Of a stretch of 64,000 nucleotides of DNA, positions 1-8,167 are shown piece after piece (position 1 is the first letter of the stretch; each line of letters starts with the position of its first letter). Both the position numbers and the translations under genes were made by a program. This DNA is from JAGVSR01 sp963825555 (GTDB taxonomy: Bacteria > Pseudomonadota > Alphaproteobacteria > Rhizobiales > Hyphomicrobiaceae): the NCBI GenBank assembly GCA_963825555.1, contig CAWGTZ010000018.1, positions 139,278 through 203,277 on the forward strand, in the 5' to 3' direction. A model generated the notes under the pieces. That model was not told the DNA's origin. It worked only from the letters and a program-made list of their open reading frames with translations, and did not search any database.

Positions 1-927
1 GACCACACGAATGCGGCCGACGCCATCGCGCGGCAATTCGTTCCCGATGTCCGCGAACTCGATGCACACCCGGCGGAACTGGCCGACCCGATCGGGGATC
101 ATGCCAAGAGCCCCGTGCCCGGTCTTGTCCATCGTTATCACGACCGAGTCCTGTTGAAGATCGTGGGTATCTGCCCGGTCTATTGCCGCTTCTGCTTTCG
201 CCGCGAGATGGTTGGCCCTGAAGCCGGCCGCAACATGGGTGAGGACGAGATAACAGCGGCGCTCGCTTACATCGGTGAGCACCCGAAAATCTGGGAAGTC
301 ATCCTAACCGGCGGCGACCCGTTCATGCTCTCCGAGCGGCGGGTGCGTTCGATCACCAGGCGCCTCGCCGCGATTTCGCACGTGAAAATACTGCGCTGGC
401 ACACACGCGTGCCGGTGGTGGATCCGGAGCGCGTCTCACCAGAATTCGTGGCCGCTTTGAGATCTGCCGGCGCCAGCGTCGTCGTCGGCCTGCATATCAA
501 CCACCCGCGCGAACTCTCACCCGGGGCGCGTGCCGCGATCGCCCGTCTTGCCGATGCGGGCCTGCCTCTCCTCAGCCAGACCGTTCTGCTCAAGGGCGTG
601 AACGACGACGCCGATACTCTGGAAGACCTGATGCGCGCATTCGTCGAGAACCGCATCGTGCCCTATTACCTCCACCATGGAGATCTGGCGCCGGGGACGG
701 CACACTTTCGCGTGCCCATCGCGCGCGGCCTCGAGATCATGGCCGAGTTGTGCCGGCGTCTCTCAGGGATTGCGCGGCCCGATTATGTGCTCGATCTGCC
801 GGGGGCGTTCGGGAAGGTTTCCCTGCTCTCGTCTGCTGTGAGCAAGTCCGCCGGGTTATACGAGATCCGCGATCGTCAGGGCCGTATCCACATGTATCGA
901 GATATCCTCGCCGCCCGTGGGGCTTAG
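1..927 (+). CDS. Lysine 2,3-aminomutase-like radical SAM protein (5' end missing)
   Basis: The reading frame is open from base 1, so the gene starts upstream of the window; a GTG at 115 is internal. Radical-SAM enzymes of this family move the alpha-amino group of L-lysine to the beta position using a 4Fe-4S cluster, SAM and PLP. The cluster motif CPVYCRFC (Cys-x3-Cys-x2-Cys) is at residues 58-65 of the visible part. The motif PGAFGK near residue 272 fits the PLP-binding lysine of the family. This could be free-lysine aminomutase (KamA) or the EF-P-modifying form (EpmB). No epmA or efp gene is visible, so I leave the symbol blank. A CTTTGGC/GCCAAAG inverted repeat lies at 932-959 just past the stop, without a T-tract. 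Confidence 0.9.
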   Translation, partial: DHTNAADAIARQFVPDVRELDAHPAELADPIGDHAKSPVPGLVHRYHDRVLLKIVGICPVYCRFCFRREMVGPEAGRNMGEDEITAALAYIGEHPKIWEVILTGGDPFMLSERRVRSITRRLAAISHVKILRWHTRVPVVDPERVSPEFVAALRSAGASVVVGLHINHPRELSPGARAAIARLADAGLPLLSQTVLLKGVNDDADTLEDLMRAFVENRIVPYYLHHGDLAPGTAHFRVPIARGLEIMAELCRRLSGIARPDYVLDLPGAFGKVSLLSSAVSKSAGLYEIRDRQGRIHMYRDILAARGA

Positions 928-1132
928 GCTTCTTTGGCTTGAGTTGTCCGTTGCCAAAGCCTGGCACCACACGCGCTGCCCCGCAGCGCGGGGTACGATC
1001 AAGATTGCCGGATCAAATTGCACATGCCAAAGTGCCGCACAAATTCGTCTTCGCCGCGCTGGCTCGAAGCGGGTTCGGCTCCCGGCATTGATCCGGGACA
1101 GCAATTAAAGACAACCCTGGGGAGGGAGTTGG

Positions 1133-3304
1133 ATGAACGAACAGCTCAAAGCAGAGTTATTCCACGGCGCCTGTCCGCACGACTGCCCGGACACCTGCTC
1201 GATGGTGTACGAGGTGCGTGGCGGCAAGCTGGTCGATGTGCGCGGCAACAAGGATCACCCGATGACCCGGGGCGGGCTGTGCGTGAAGCTGAAGGATTTC
1301 CATGACCACCACGCCAATCCCGATCGCCTGATGTACCCGATGCGGCGCAAGGGCCCGAAGGGATCGGGGCCCAACGGGGGCAACAATTTCGAACGCATCA
1401 CCTGGGACGAAGCGATCTCCGAGATCGGAAAGCGCTGGCGCGAGATTATCGCCCAGCATGGCAGCCAAGCCATCATGCCCTACAGCTATCTGGGCAACAT
1501 GGGTCTCGTACAGGGCATCAACTCGGGCGACCCCTTCTTCAACCGACTCGGCACGACCGTGAACGAGAAGACGTTCTGCGCATCCGGTTCCTCTACGGCG
1601 TGGCTGCTCACCGTCGGCCCCACGGGCGGCGTCGATCCGGAGAGCTTCGTGCATGCGAAGTTCATCGTCATATGGGCGTGCAATTCGATTTCCACGAACT
1701 TGCACCACTGGCCCTTCGTACTCGAGGCGCAGAAGCGTGGCGCCAAGATCGTCGTCATCGACAGCTACAGGTCCCGCACGGCGAAGGCTGGCGACTGGCA
1801 CATCTGCCCGAAGCCCGGCACCGATGGCGCACTCGCGATGGGGTTCATCAATTCAATCATTGAGCAGGGGCTCGTCGATCAGGAGTGGGTGGATCAGCAC
1901 GCCTACGGTTATCCGGAGTTGAAAGGACGCGCAGCTGACTTCACGCCCGAATACGTGGAGAAGGTGACGGGCGTGAAGGCCGACGAAATCCGGAAGTTCG
2001 CGAAGGAATTCGCGACTGCGCAGCCCTCCGTCATTCGTCTCGGTGTCGCACTCGAGCGGCATGCAGGCGGCGGCCAGGCGATCCGCGCGGTATGCGCCCT
2101 GCCCGCCCTCGTTGGCTCCTGGAAACACGTCGGTGGTGGCCTCCTCCAGATGCCCCTCTGGGACTTCCCAGTGGATTGGGCGAAGGTTTCGCGCGGCGAC
2201 TGGATAAAGCCCGGCACGCGCGCCATCAACAACCTGCGCCTTGGCGCAGCCCTCACGGGCGAGATGAAGCTGGATCCGCCGCTGAAGTCCCTGTTCGTCT
2301 ATTGTACAAACCCCGTCAGCCAAGCCCCCGAGACGAACAAGATCGTAAAGGGTCTGCGGCGCGAGGATCTCTTTACGGTCGTCGCCGAGCACTTCCTCAC
2401 CGATACGGCGAAGTACGCCGACATCGTGCTGCCCGCCGCCATGGCCGGCGAGGCGGAAGACATGATGTGGTCGTGGGGCCATTTCTACTTCACGTACAAT
2501 CAGAAGGCCGTCGACCCGCCGGGCGAGTGCAAGCCAACGAGCGACATGTGGCGCCTGTTGGCCCAGGAAATGGGCTTCGATGATCCGGTCTTCAAAATGA
2601 CCGATAGCGAACTGGCCGCCTACTACATCAATTGGGACGATCCCAAGATGGCCGGTATCGACATGGAGTATTTCAAGACGCACGGGTACTTCAAAATCGA
2701 TGTCGGCTCGGCCGACACCCGCACGCCCCACAAGGACGGCGGCTTCCCGACACCGTCGGGCAAGGTGGAGTTCCTCTTGCATGATGCGAAGAACTTCGTC
2801 GCAGGTCCGTTCCGTGCCATGTACGACGGCGACCAGGACGGCTCACCGGTCGATCCTTTGCCAGGCTACATTCCGAACCGTGAAGCGCCGGAGACGAACC
2901 CGGAGCGCGCCAAGCTCTACTCGCTCAACATCATCTCTCCCAAGAGCCATGCCTTCCTCAATTCCTGCTACGCCAACGAGGAGCATAAGATCAGGGCCCA
3001 GGGCGAGCAGTTCGTGCTCATCTCGCCCGTCGATGCCGCAAAGCGCAACATCAAGGAAGGCGATCCGGTGCGGGTTTACAACGACCGCGGAGACTTCACT
3101 GGCGTTGCAAAAGTCACCGACGACGTGAACCCCGGCATTGTGGTTGCGACGCTCGGCTACTGGCGCTCGCTGAACCGGACCGATGGTTCCGTCAACTCGA
3201 TCTCGTCCGATGCCCACTGCGGTCTCGGCCGGGCGCCCACCTTCTCTGATAACCTCGTCGAAGTAAGCCGGGTGAACCAACCGGCTGCAGCAGCGGCTGA
3301 GTAA
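1133..3304 (+). CDS. Molybdopterin-dependent oxidoreductase catalytic subunit (BisC/COG0243 family)
   Basis: This 723-residue protein has the full layout of a DMSO-reductase-superfamily enzyme. An N-terminal 4Fe-4S domain carries Cys14, Cys18, Cys22 and Cys50; a central molybdopterin-binding region follows; the C-terminal dinucleotide-binding domain starts near residue 590. There is no twin-arginine leader, so it is probably cytoplasmic. By rough alignment with FdhF, the position of the Mo-ligating Sec/Cys falls in a Ser-rich stretch (FCASGSS, about residues 146-152). A Ser ligand is therefore possible, but this is inference. No electron-transfer or membrane subunit gene is adjacent, so the substrate cannot be named. 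The ATG at 1133 follows a GGGGAGGGAG ribosome-binding site. A strong terminator lies just downstream. Confidence 0.88.
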   Translation: MNEQLKAELFHGACPHDCPDTCSMVYEVRGGKLVDVRGNKDHPMTRGGLCVKLKDFHDHHANPDRLMYPMRRKGPKGSGPNGGNNFERITWDEAISEIGKRWREIIAQHGSQAIMPYSYLGNMGLVQGINSGDPFFNRLGTTVNEKTFCASGSSTAWLLTVGPTGGVDPESFVHAKFIVIWACNSISTNLHHWPFVLEAQKRGAKIVVIDSYRSRTAKAGDWHICPKPGTDGALAMGFINSIIEQGLVDQEWVDQHAYGYPELKGRAADFTPEYVEKVTGVKADEIRKFAKEFATAQPSVIRLGVALERHAGGGQAIRAVCALPALVGSWKHVGGGLLQMPLWDFPVDWAKVSRGDWIKPGTRAINNLRLGAALTGEMKLDPPLKSLFVYCTNPVSQAPETNKIVKGLRREDLFTVVAEHFLTDTAKYADIVLPAAMAGEAEDMMWSWGHFYFTYNQKAVDPPGECKPTSDMWRLLAQEMGFDDPVFKMTDSELAAYYINWDDPKMAGIDMEYFKTHGYFKIDVGSADTRTPHKDGGFPTPSGKVEFLLHDAKNFVAGPFRAMYDGDQDGSPVDPLPGYIPNREAPETNPERAKLYSLNIISPKSHAFLNSCYANEEHKIRAQGEQFVLISPVDAAKRNIKEGDPVRVYNDRGDFTGVAKVTDDVNPGIVVATLGYWRSLNRTDGSVNSISSDAHCGLGRAPTFSDNLVEVSRVNQPAAAAAE

Positions 3305-3343
3305 GCTCAACACGGGCTTGCCGCGTGTTGATGAGCCAACAGC

Positions 3344-3377
3344 GAGGGGCCGGCTTGAAGCCGGCCCCTCCTTTTCG
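3344..3377 (+). terminator. Rho-independent terminator after the molybdoenzyme gene
   Basis: An 11-bp perfect GC-rich stem (GAGGGGCCGGC with GCCGGCCCCTC) closes a TTGAA loop and is followed by CTTTTCG. It lies 40 bases past the stop at 3304, so the gene is probably transcribed alone. The rest of the gap to about 3507 shows nothing else I can name. Confidence 0.85.
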
Positions 3378-3509
3378 TTGGATGGGCCGCAGACAGCTTC
3401 GTGGCTTCCGGGACACAACGTCCGCCAATCGGTGCCCCACCCCCCTTCAGCATCTTCTCCCGCCCCCGGACCACCGGATAGCGTGGCTCTCAACATGCGG
3501 GGGTAGGTG

Positions 3510-4169
3510 ATGCGTCGGTTGTTTTGTATGTTTGTGTTTGCGTGCGCCTGGACAGGTGGCGCGTCCGCGGACGCGATTTTCGATAATCTCAATGTCGTGC
3601 GGATGTCCCCGCCGCTGGCCTACTACACGCCGGGCACCATCGCGCGGGGCTACCTCGACAAGCGCACCTACCAGCGAACGGGCGAGAGGCTGCTCAAAGT
3701 CAATGTCGTGCGCTGCAAGGCCGCCTTCGATGCGGACGGATTTTCTCAGGTTCTCGATGGCGCGGCATTCACATCCCACAATCAGAAGACGTTCGGGCTA
3801 TCGGCCGGCTGGGCAAACATCCTGAACGCCGCCTTCAACGGTCAGTACGTCCACGGTGTGAGCCTCACGTTCACAGGCACCATCTACGAGTATGACGAAG
3901 CCAAACTCGACCAGTTGCGCGTGAAGTGCCTCGGCGCCAAGAACCCGAAGGGCGACAAGAACCGCTACCAATTCCAGATCGTGCGGCTGGCCGTCGGCCG
4001 TTTCGAATACAAGCTGGACTATGCGGCGAACGCGAGCGCCAGCCTCAAGGCCAATATCGCGCGGAGATTTGCCGGCGAATTGGGCGTCTCCGGCGGCGTC
4101 GAGACGGGCGGCATGGTGACCATCCCCGACGGGGCCATGGCCTTCCCGCTCTGGCGGGAGGACTGGTAA
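3510..4169 (+). CDS. Hypothetical exported protein
   Basis: This is a protein of about 219 residues of unknown function. It begins with a clear Sec signal peptide (basic MRRL, a hydrophobic core, then a small-residue cleavage region GGASADA near residue 20), so it is periplasmic or envelope-associated. The mature part has two cysteines (in the VVRCKAAF and RVKCLGAK contexts) that could form a disulfide. A GTG three bases upstream is an alternative start. It stands between two terminators and is probably monocistronic. I do not recognise a domain. Confidence 0.7.
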   Translation: MRRLFCMFVFACAWTGGASADAIFDNLNVVRMSPPLAYYTPGTIARGYLDKRTYQRTGERLLKVNVVRCKAAFDADGFSQVLDGAAFTSHNQKTFGLSAGWANILNAAFNGQYVHGVSLTFTGTIYEYDEAKLDQLRVKCLGAKNPKGDKNRYQFQIVRLAVGRFEYKLDYAANASASLKANIARRFAGELGVSGGVETGGMVTIPDGAMAFPLWREDW

Positions 4170-4293
4170 GCCGGCGCTCGTTCTAAATCTCGGCGGCGTG
4201 GTGCACAGCTCTCCAGCAACGATACACTCGAGGACGTTGACCGGGTCGTCTGGACGCTGGGGCGCTAACGGCAACGTTTCTCCAAAAAGGACA

Positions 4294-4325
4294 AGAAGGA
4301 CCTCGGATGTCACCGGGGTCCTTCT
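4294..4325 (-). terminator. Probable rho-independent terminator of the 4355-4615 gene
   Basis: A 9-bp inverted repeat AGAAGGACC/GGTCCTTCT lies 30 bases beyond the stop of the minus-strand gene. Read on the minus strand it is followed by TTGTCCTTTTT. It could also serve as a weaker terminator for the plus-strand gene ending at 4169, since GTTCTG follows on that strand. Confidence 0.6.
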
Positions 4326-4354
4326 GTTCTGTGCTGCCTTGAGAGGCTCTGAGA

Positions 4355-4615
4355 TCAGTAGCAGTGCTGCTGGAGCGTCCAGGCCACGACCTTCATGCGG
4401 CCGTTGATCATCTTGTGCACCGGGATGCGCACGTAGCTGCAGTAGTAGTCACCGGCGCGTCCCTCGAAGCCATGGAGCGGCTTCTTCGACACGTAGGTCT
4501 GGGAGAAGTACTCCTTGCCGCGTCCGCCGGCCTCGGCGGGGACGGCGGCAACCAGCGTGGCGCCGGTGGCCAGAGCGAGAGAAAGAGCGAATGCCTTGGT
4601 GATGGAGCTGGTCAT
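4355..4615 (-). CDS. Small exported hypothetical protein
   Basis: This 86-residue protein has a typical signal peptide: MTSSITK, a hydrophobic AFALSLALATGATLVAAV core, and cleavage near PAEA-GG. The mature domain is about 58 residues, has two cysteines (YYCSY and the near-terminal QHCY) and is basic and aromatic-rich. The start at 4615 is chosen over an upstream ATG because AAAAAGGGGA precedes it at good spacing and the signal peptide begins there. It is transcribed alone, with its own terminator. The function is unknown. Confidence 0.75.
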   Translation of the reverse strand: MTSSITKAFALSLALATGATLVAAVPAEAGGRGKEYFSQTYVSKKPLHGFEGRAGDYYCSYVRIPVHKMINGRMKVVAWTLQQHCY

Positions 4616-4764
4616 TGGGTATCCCCTTTTTCCTGTTGTGGCCCAGGAGGGCCGGTTCAAGTTCGATGAGGGGAGTTTTACCGGTCGGCGCACGCGACCG
4701 CTGTCCCGCAAGGAACAGGGGCAAAAAAGAAAAATGTCTTGCGGATGGGAGGCTCAACGCGGCC

Positions 4765-7113
4765 TCAGGCCTTGAGCGGAAACCACTTTCGGAACAGGGC
4801 AATCGTCGCCGGCAAAATGACGAGCTGGGCGAATAGCGAGGCCGTAAGGCAGACACCGGCCAATTGGCCGAAAAGCCGCAACGAGGGCAGGTGCGACAGC
4901 ATTGTGACGCCTAGGCCCAACGCCAGCACGATCGTCGTCAGCACGACGACCGGGCCGATGTGATGGGCGGTCGCCATCAGCGCTTGGCGCGCCGAATCCG
5001 GCCCAGGACCGATGCGTGTTTCTTCCAGGCGGAAACGGTTGAGGAAGTGGATCGTGGAATCGATGGCAAGCGAGAAAGCCACCGTGATGGCCACGATCGA
5101 GGCAAACTGGAGCCCCTGCCCCGTGGCCCACAACAGCGAACCGGTCGCGAAAATCGGAAACAGCGACGGCAGGATGCTGGACACGCCTGCCAGTACGGAT
5201 CGGAGCGCGAATCCGAGGAAGATGAAGATCACGAAGATATCGCCGACGAGGCCCCAGTTTAGCTCGCCTATGAGCTTGGCGGAGTTTCGCGCCGCAATTG
5301 CCGGCAGGCCGGTTACGCTGATCTCGTAGGCCGGGTTCTCGGCACGCAGAGGCTCCAGGGCCTTGTCGATGGTCTCAACGATCGGCAGGATTTCGCTCGC
5401 GTCGATGTCCGGCAGGCGGGCCGTCACCAAGACAGCGCTCTCGTCCTCGTCGATGAAGCGGCGGACAAGGTGCTTGGGCAGGATGTCGACGTAGCTCTTG
5501 ATCGTCTCGATGCGGGCGTCGCCCGCATCTGCAAGCCAACGCCTCAGGCTTTCCAGCGACCAGACGTTGCCGAGACCCGCCTCCTTCTCCAGCACCTCGT
5601 GGGCCCTGGCAATGACCGCAAGAGTTCCAACGTCATAAAGGCCGATGCCAGGCTCGCCCGCGGTCCCCGCTTTCCACTGGATCATGATGTGCAGCGGGTT
5701 GGCACCCGTAAGCTTCTGGTCGATTTTGGCCGTGCCGGCGAGCGCTTGCTCTTTGTCGGGAACCTGATCGGCCAGACGATACATTGGGGTGAGCTGAGAG
5801 TAGGCCCAGCCGGTCGCGCCGACGGCCACGATGCCCAAGAGCACGAAGAGGACCGGCGCACGAATGACTGTGCCGATCACGCGCTCGGAGAGCACTTGCA
5901 GCACACGGAAACCGCCCGTGTCGTGCTCCCGGATGTCGGGGATGGTGTCTTTCTCGGGCTGGACGAAGAATACGGCGAGCGTCGGCACGACGACCGCAAC
6001 CGCGATGTAGGAAATGGCGACAGCGAGGAGCGCGGCCTGCCCGAAAGTGCGGATCAGCGCACTGTCCGCATATTGGAACGACAAAATAGCAATGCCCGCG
6101 TTCATGGCGGTGAGCAGGCAGGCAGGCGCCACGTCGCGAACCGCATTGCGCGCCGCCTCCAGGCGATCGACGCCCGACAGAATATCGCGGCGGATCGAGG
6201 ACACCAGATGCATGCTGTCGGAGAACCCCTGTACGAGGATCAGCGGCGTGATGACGTTGATGAAAAGGTTCAGCCGGTAATCCAGGCCCCCGACGACGCC
6301 GAGCGTCCATAGAATGGCGATGCTCGGCCCAAGCACGGCAATCAGCGTCAGAGATATGCGCCGGAAAAACAGGTAGGCCACGACGATGCCGGCCAGGAAC
6401 CCGAGGCCGTTATAGACCAGCCGGTCGCGCTCCACGGCATTGCGGATCTCCAGCTGCATCACCGGCGCACCGGTGAGCTTGGCCGTCATTCCCGTACCTT
6501 CGAGTTCCTTGTCGACAACCTCCTGGATCCCGGTGATGACAGTACGCGCTGTCTGCTCCTCCACGACTTTGCGGTCGAGCGCGATAACAATGAGCGCCAG
6601 TTGGCCATCTTCGGACAGGAACTTGCCCTTCACGATGTCATTCGACTTCAACGCTTCCAGCATTGCGTCGAATTCCGGCCCCACGGCGGGCAACTCATCG
6701 GGCACAACGGGGGGCGCATAACCGCTCGCATCGGGTTTGCCGCGCGCGGACAGCATCGAGACGAGCCCACCGACGCCGTCGGTAAGTTGCAGCTCCACAA
6801 TCGCGTTTTGCAGGATCTCCAGCCCCTCACGGGTCAAAATGTTCTTGCCGTCGACGGCGATGAGGACATCGTACTCGCTGGAGGGAAAGCGCCGGTCGAT
6901 CTCTTCGTACTGGCGAAAATCCTTGGTGTCGCTGCGGAAGAGTTCCGAGAGGCTGTCGTCAACTTTGAGCCGGGAAACGCCAAAGGCCGCCAAGATGCTG
7001 ACCAGCAGGATCAGCAGGAGCGAAACCAACGGCGCCTTGAGCGCAATGAGCCCAAGCTTCTCAATGCCGAACGTGAAGAGAAACGAGCGGCGCGGCGCGT
7101 CCCCGGTAGCCAT
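4765..7113 (-). CDS. RND/MMPL family exporter (HAE3-like)
   Basis: This large membrane protein (782 residues) belongs to the resistance-nodulation-division superfamily and probably exports lipids or other hydrophobic compounds using the proton gradient. The topology is the classic duplication. One N-terminal helix (about 20-42) is followed by a large periplasmic loop and a five-helix bundle with VVGGLDYRLNLFIN. A second loop and a second five-helix bundle follow, with the signature AITVAFSLAIDSTIHFLNR. The start at 7113 follows AGAGGGGAAAGAG. No membrane-fusion protein or outer-membrane channel gene is adjacent, as is usual for the HAE3 branch. In related genomes similar proteins move hopanoids (HpnN), but no hopanoid gene is in this window, so I do not assign that role. 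Confidence 0.88.
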   Translation of the reverse strand: MATGDAPRRSFLFTFGIEKLGLIALKAPLVSLLLILLVSILAAFGVSRLKVDDSLSELFRSDTKDFRQYEEIDRRFPSSEYDVLIAVDGKNILTREGLEILQNAIVELQLTDGVGGLVSMLSARGKPDASGYAPPVVPDELPAVGPEFDAMLEALKSNDIVKGKFLSEDGQLALIVIALDRKVVEEQTARTVITGIQEVVDKELEGTGMTAKLTGAPVMQLEIRNAVERDRLVYNGLGFLAGIVVAYLFFRRISLTLIAVLGPSIAILWTLGVVGGLDYRLNLFINVITPLILVQGFSDSMHLVSSIRRDILSGVDRLEAARNAVRDVAPACLLTAMNAGIAILSFQYADSALIRTFGQAALLAVAISYIAVAVVVPTLAVFFVQPEKDTIPDIREHDTGGFRVLQVLSERVIGTVIRAPVLFVLLGIVAVGATGWAYSQLTPMYRLADQVPDKEQALAGTAKIDQKLTGANPLHIMIQWKAGTAGEPGIGLYDVGTLAVIARAHEVLEKEAGLGNVWSLESLRRWLADAGDARIETIKSYVDILPKHLVRRFIDEDESAVLVTARLPDIDASEILPIVETIDKALEPLRAENPAYEISVTGLPAIAARNSAKLIGELNWGLVGDIFVIFIFLGFALRSVLAGVSSILPSLFPIFATGSLLWATGQGLQFASIVAITVAFSLAIDSTIHFLNRFRLEETRIGPGPDSARQALMATAHHIGPVVVLTTIVLALGLGVTMLSHLPSLRLFGQLAGVCLTASLFAQLVILPATIALFRKWFPLKA

Positions 7114-7344
7114 GTCAGAACTCTTTCCCCTCTGAGCTGTCCACGTTATCCGCAGATCAGGCTCCACGCCCCCTGAGGCTCCCCACATGGATTCCGTTCG
7201 ATTCCGCCCCATCGGGAATCAAAACGAAACCAGCCAAATCGTTGCATTTGAGCTCATGCCGGGGCAAGGGGTGGTTGAGATCCACGTGCATCCGGGCCTA
7301 AATCGTTTGTGCAACGACCTTTTTCAGAGGATACTCCACCCGCT

Positions 7345-7575
7345 ATGGCCGACAAAGTGTTGGATGCACGGGGGCTCAACTGCCCATTGCCGATCCTAAA
7401 GGCCAAAAAGGCGATCGCCGAAGTGCCTCTCGGAGGCACTCTTGAAGTTCTTGCGACTGATCCGGGAGCACGGGAGGATTTCCAGGCCTTCTGCCGCACG
7501 ACCGGCCATGAGCTCGCCGAGGAGACGGAAGAAGCAGGCGGCGTGCTGCGAGTCGTCCTGAAGCGGACCCGATGA
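7345..7575 (+). CDS. TusA-family sulfurtransferase / sulfur carrier
   Basis: This 76-residue protein has the TusA/SirA fold signature CPLPILKAKKA near its N-terminus. The first Cys (residue 11) of the CPxP motif is the persulfide-carrying residue. A second Cys is in the FQAFCRTTGH segment that many members share. TusA-like proteins pass sulfur for tRNA thiolation, molybdenum cofactor maturation or sulfur-compound import. The ATG at 7345 agrees with the family length. A YeeE/YedE transporter, a frequent partner of TusA-like proteins, is encoded 2 kb away. The gene is followed by the promoter of tRNA-Val. Confidence 0.9.
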   Translation: MADKVLDARGLNCPLPILKAKKAIAEVPLGGTLEVLATDPGAREDFQAFCRTTGHELAEETEEAGGVLRVVLKRTR

Positions 7576-7597
7576 AAGACGCCCTAACCGGCCCCGC

Positions 7598-7627
7598 TTG
7601 ACAATCGCGCTGCCCCCCTCGCATAAG
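7598..7627 (+). promoter_or_regulatory. Sigma-70-type promoter of tRNA-Val
   Basis: A perfect -35 box TTGACA (7598-7603) is separated by 18 bases from a -10-like CATAAG (7622-7627). The mature tRNA begins 41 bases further on. Confidence 0.6.
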
Positions 7628-7668
7628 GTCGCCTCCTGGGCCGGCCGCCGCACGGTGGCCTCAAGGTC

Positions 7669-7743
7669 GGGCGGTTAGCTCAGCGGTAGAGCACACCCTT
7701 CACACGGGTGGGGTCGCAGGTTCAATCCCTGCACCGCCCACCA
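7669..7743 (+). tRNA. tRNA-Val, anticodon CAC
   Basis: A complete 75-base cloverleaf. The acceptor stem GGGCGGT pairs with ACCGCCC. The D-arm contains TTAGCTCAGCGGTAGAGC. The anticodon stem is CACCC/GGGTG with loop TTCACAC, giving anticodon CAC. The T-arm carries GGTTCAATCC. The 3' CCA is genomically encoded (7741-7743). Confidence 0.96.
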
Positions 7744-7759
7744 TCTGGCGCTCCGGCCT

Positions 7760-8035
7760 TCACACACTCCGTTCAAGCGCTTTACGAAAGTGCGGGTTTC
7801 TGAGCCGGGCGTGGATTGAGAAAGGTTCCTCCGCTTCGACCGCGGTCAGCCGAAAGACGGGCGTCGACGCTCGGGTTCGGGCTACGTCGTGCAGCAGCTG
7901 CCGGAGTTCGAACTCACAGCCGGCGATCATCTGCCCGATCACCCGTTTTTCGGCACGTGCTTTTCTCAGGGCGGCCAATTGGCGCCTGCTGAAACGTCCC
8001 CTCAACCGAGCCAACATCGAACGGGCATAGAGCAT
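7760..8035 (-). CDS. Small basic hypothetical protein
   Basis: This 91-residue protein is rich in Arg and Ala, with an N-terminal RSMLARLRGRFSRRQ segment and an EFELRQLLHDVARTR helix. It is probably soluble and largely helical. The ATG at 8035 is preceded by a strong AAAGGAGG site, which decides against the upstream in-frame start at 8134. The gene lies tail to tail with tRNA-Val. No recognised domain. Confidence 0.55.
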   Translation of the reverse strand: MLYARSMLARLRGRFSRRQLAALRKARAEKRVIGQMIAGCEFELRQLLHDVARTRASTPVFRLTAVEAEEPFSIHARLRNPHFRKALERSV

Positions 8036-8167
8036 TGCGTAGCCTCCTTTCAACTCGGAGACTCTGGCCGGATTCGGCCGCGCAGGAACCCCGTACCGCC
8101 CCCTCAGCTGTGGGCGGAGATGTGGAAAATTCATCCGTGCGGGAATGGATTTCAGTGAGGCGGCTGG

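Noticed and set aside
1853..2782. 309-residue minus-strand frame inside the molybdoenzyme gene
   Set aside because: It is antisense to a gene with clear Fe-S and cofactor motifs; no start signal.
5470..6312. 280-residue plus-strand frame inside the RND exporter gene
   Set aside because: Its Asp/Arg/Gly-rich composition with no domain is typical of an antisense frame of a transporter.
7598..7743. tRNA gene as a possible integration site with a nearby mobile element
   Set aside because: No integrase, direct repeat of the tRNA 3' end or composition change is visible around tRNA-Val.
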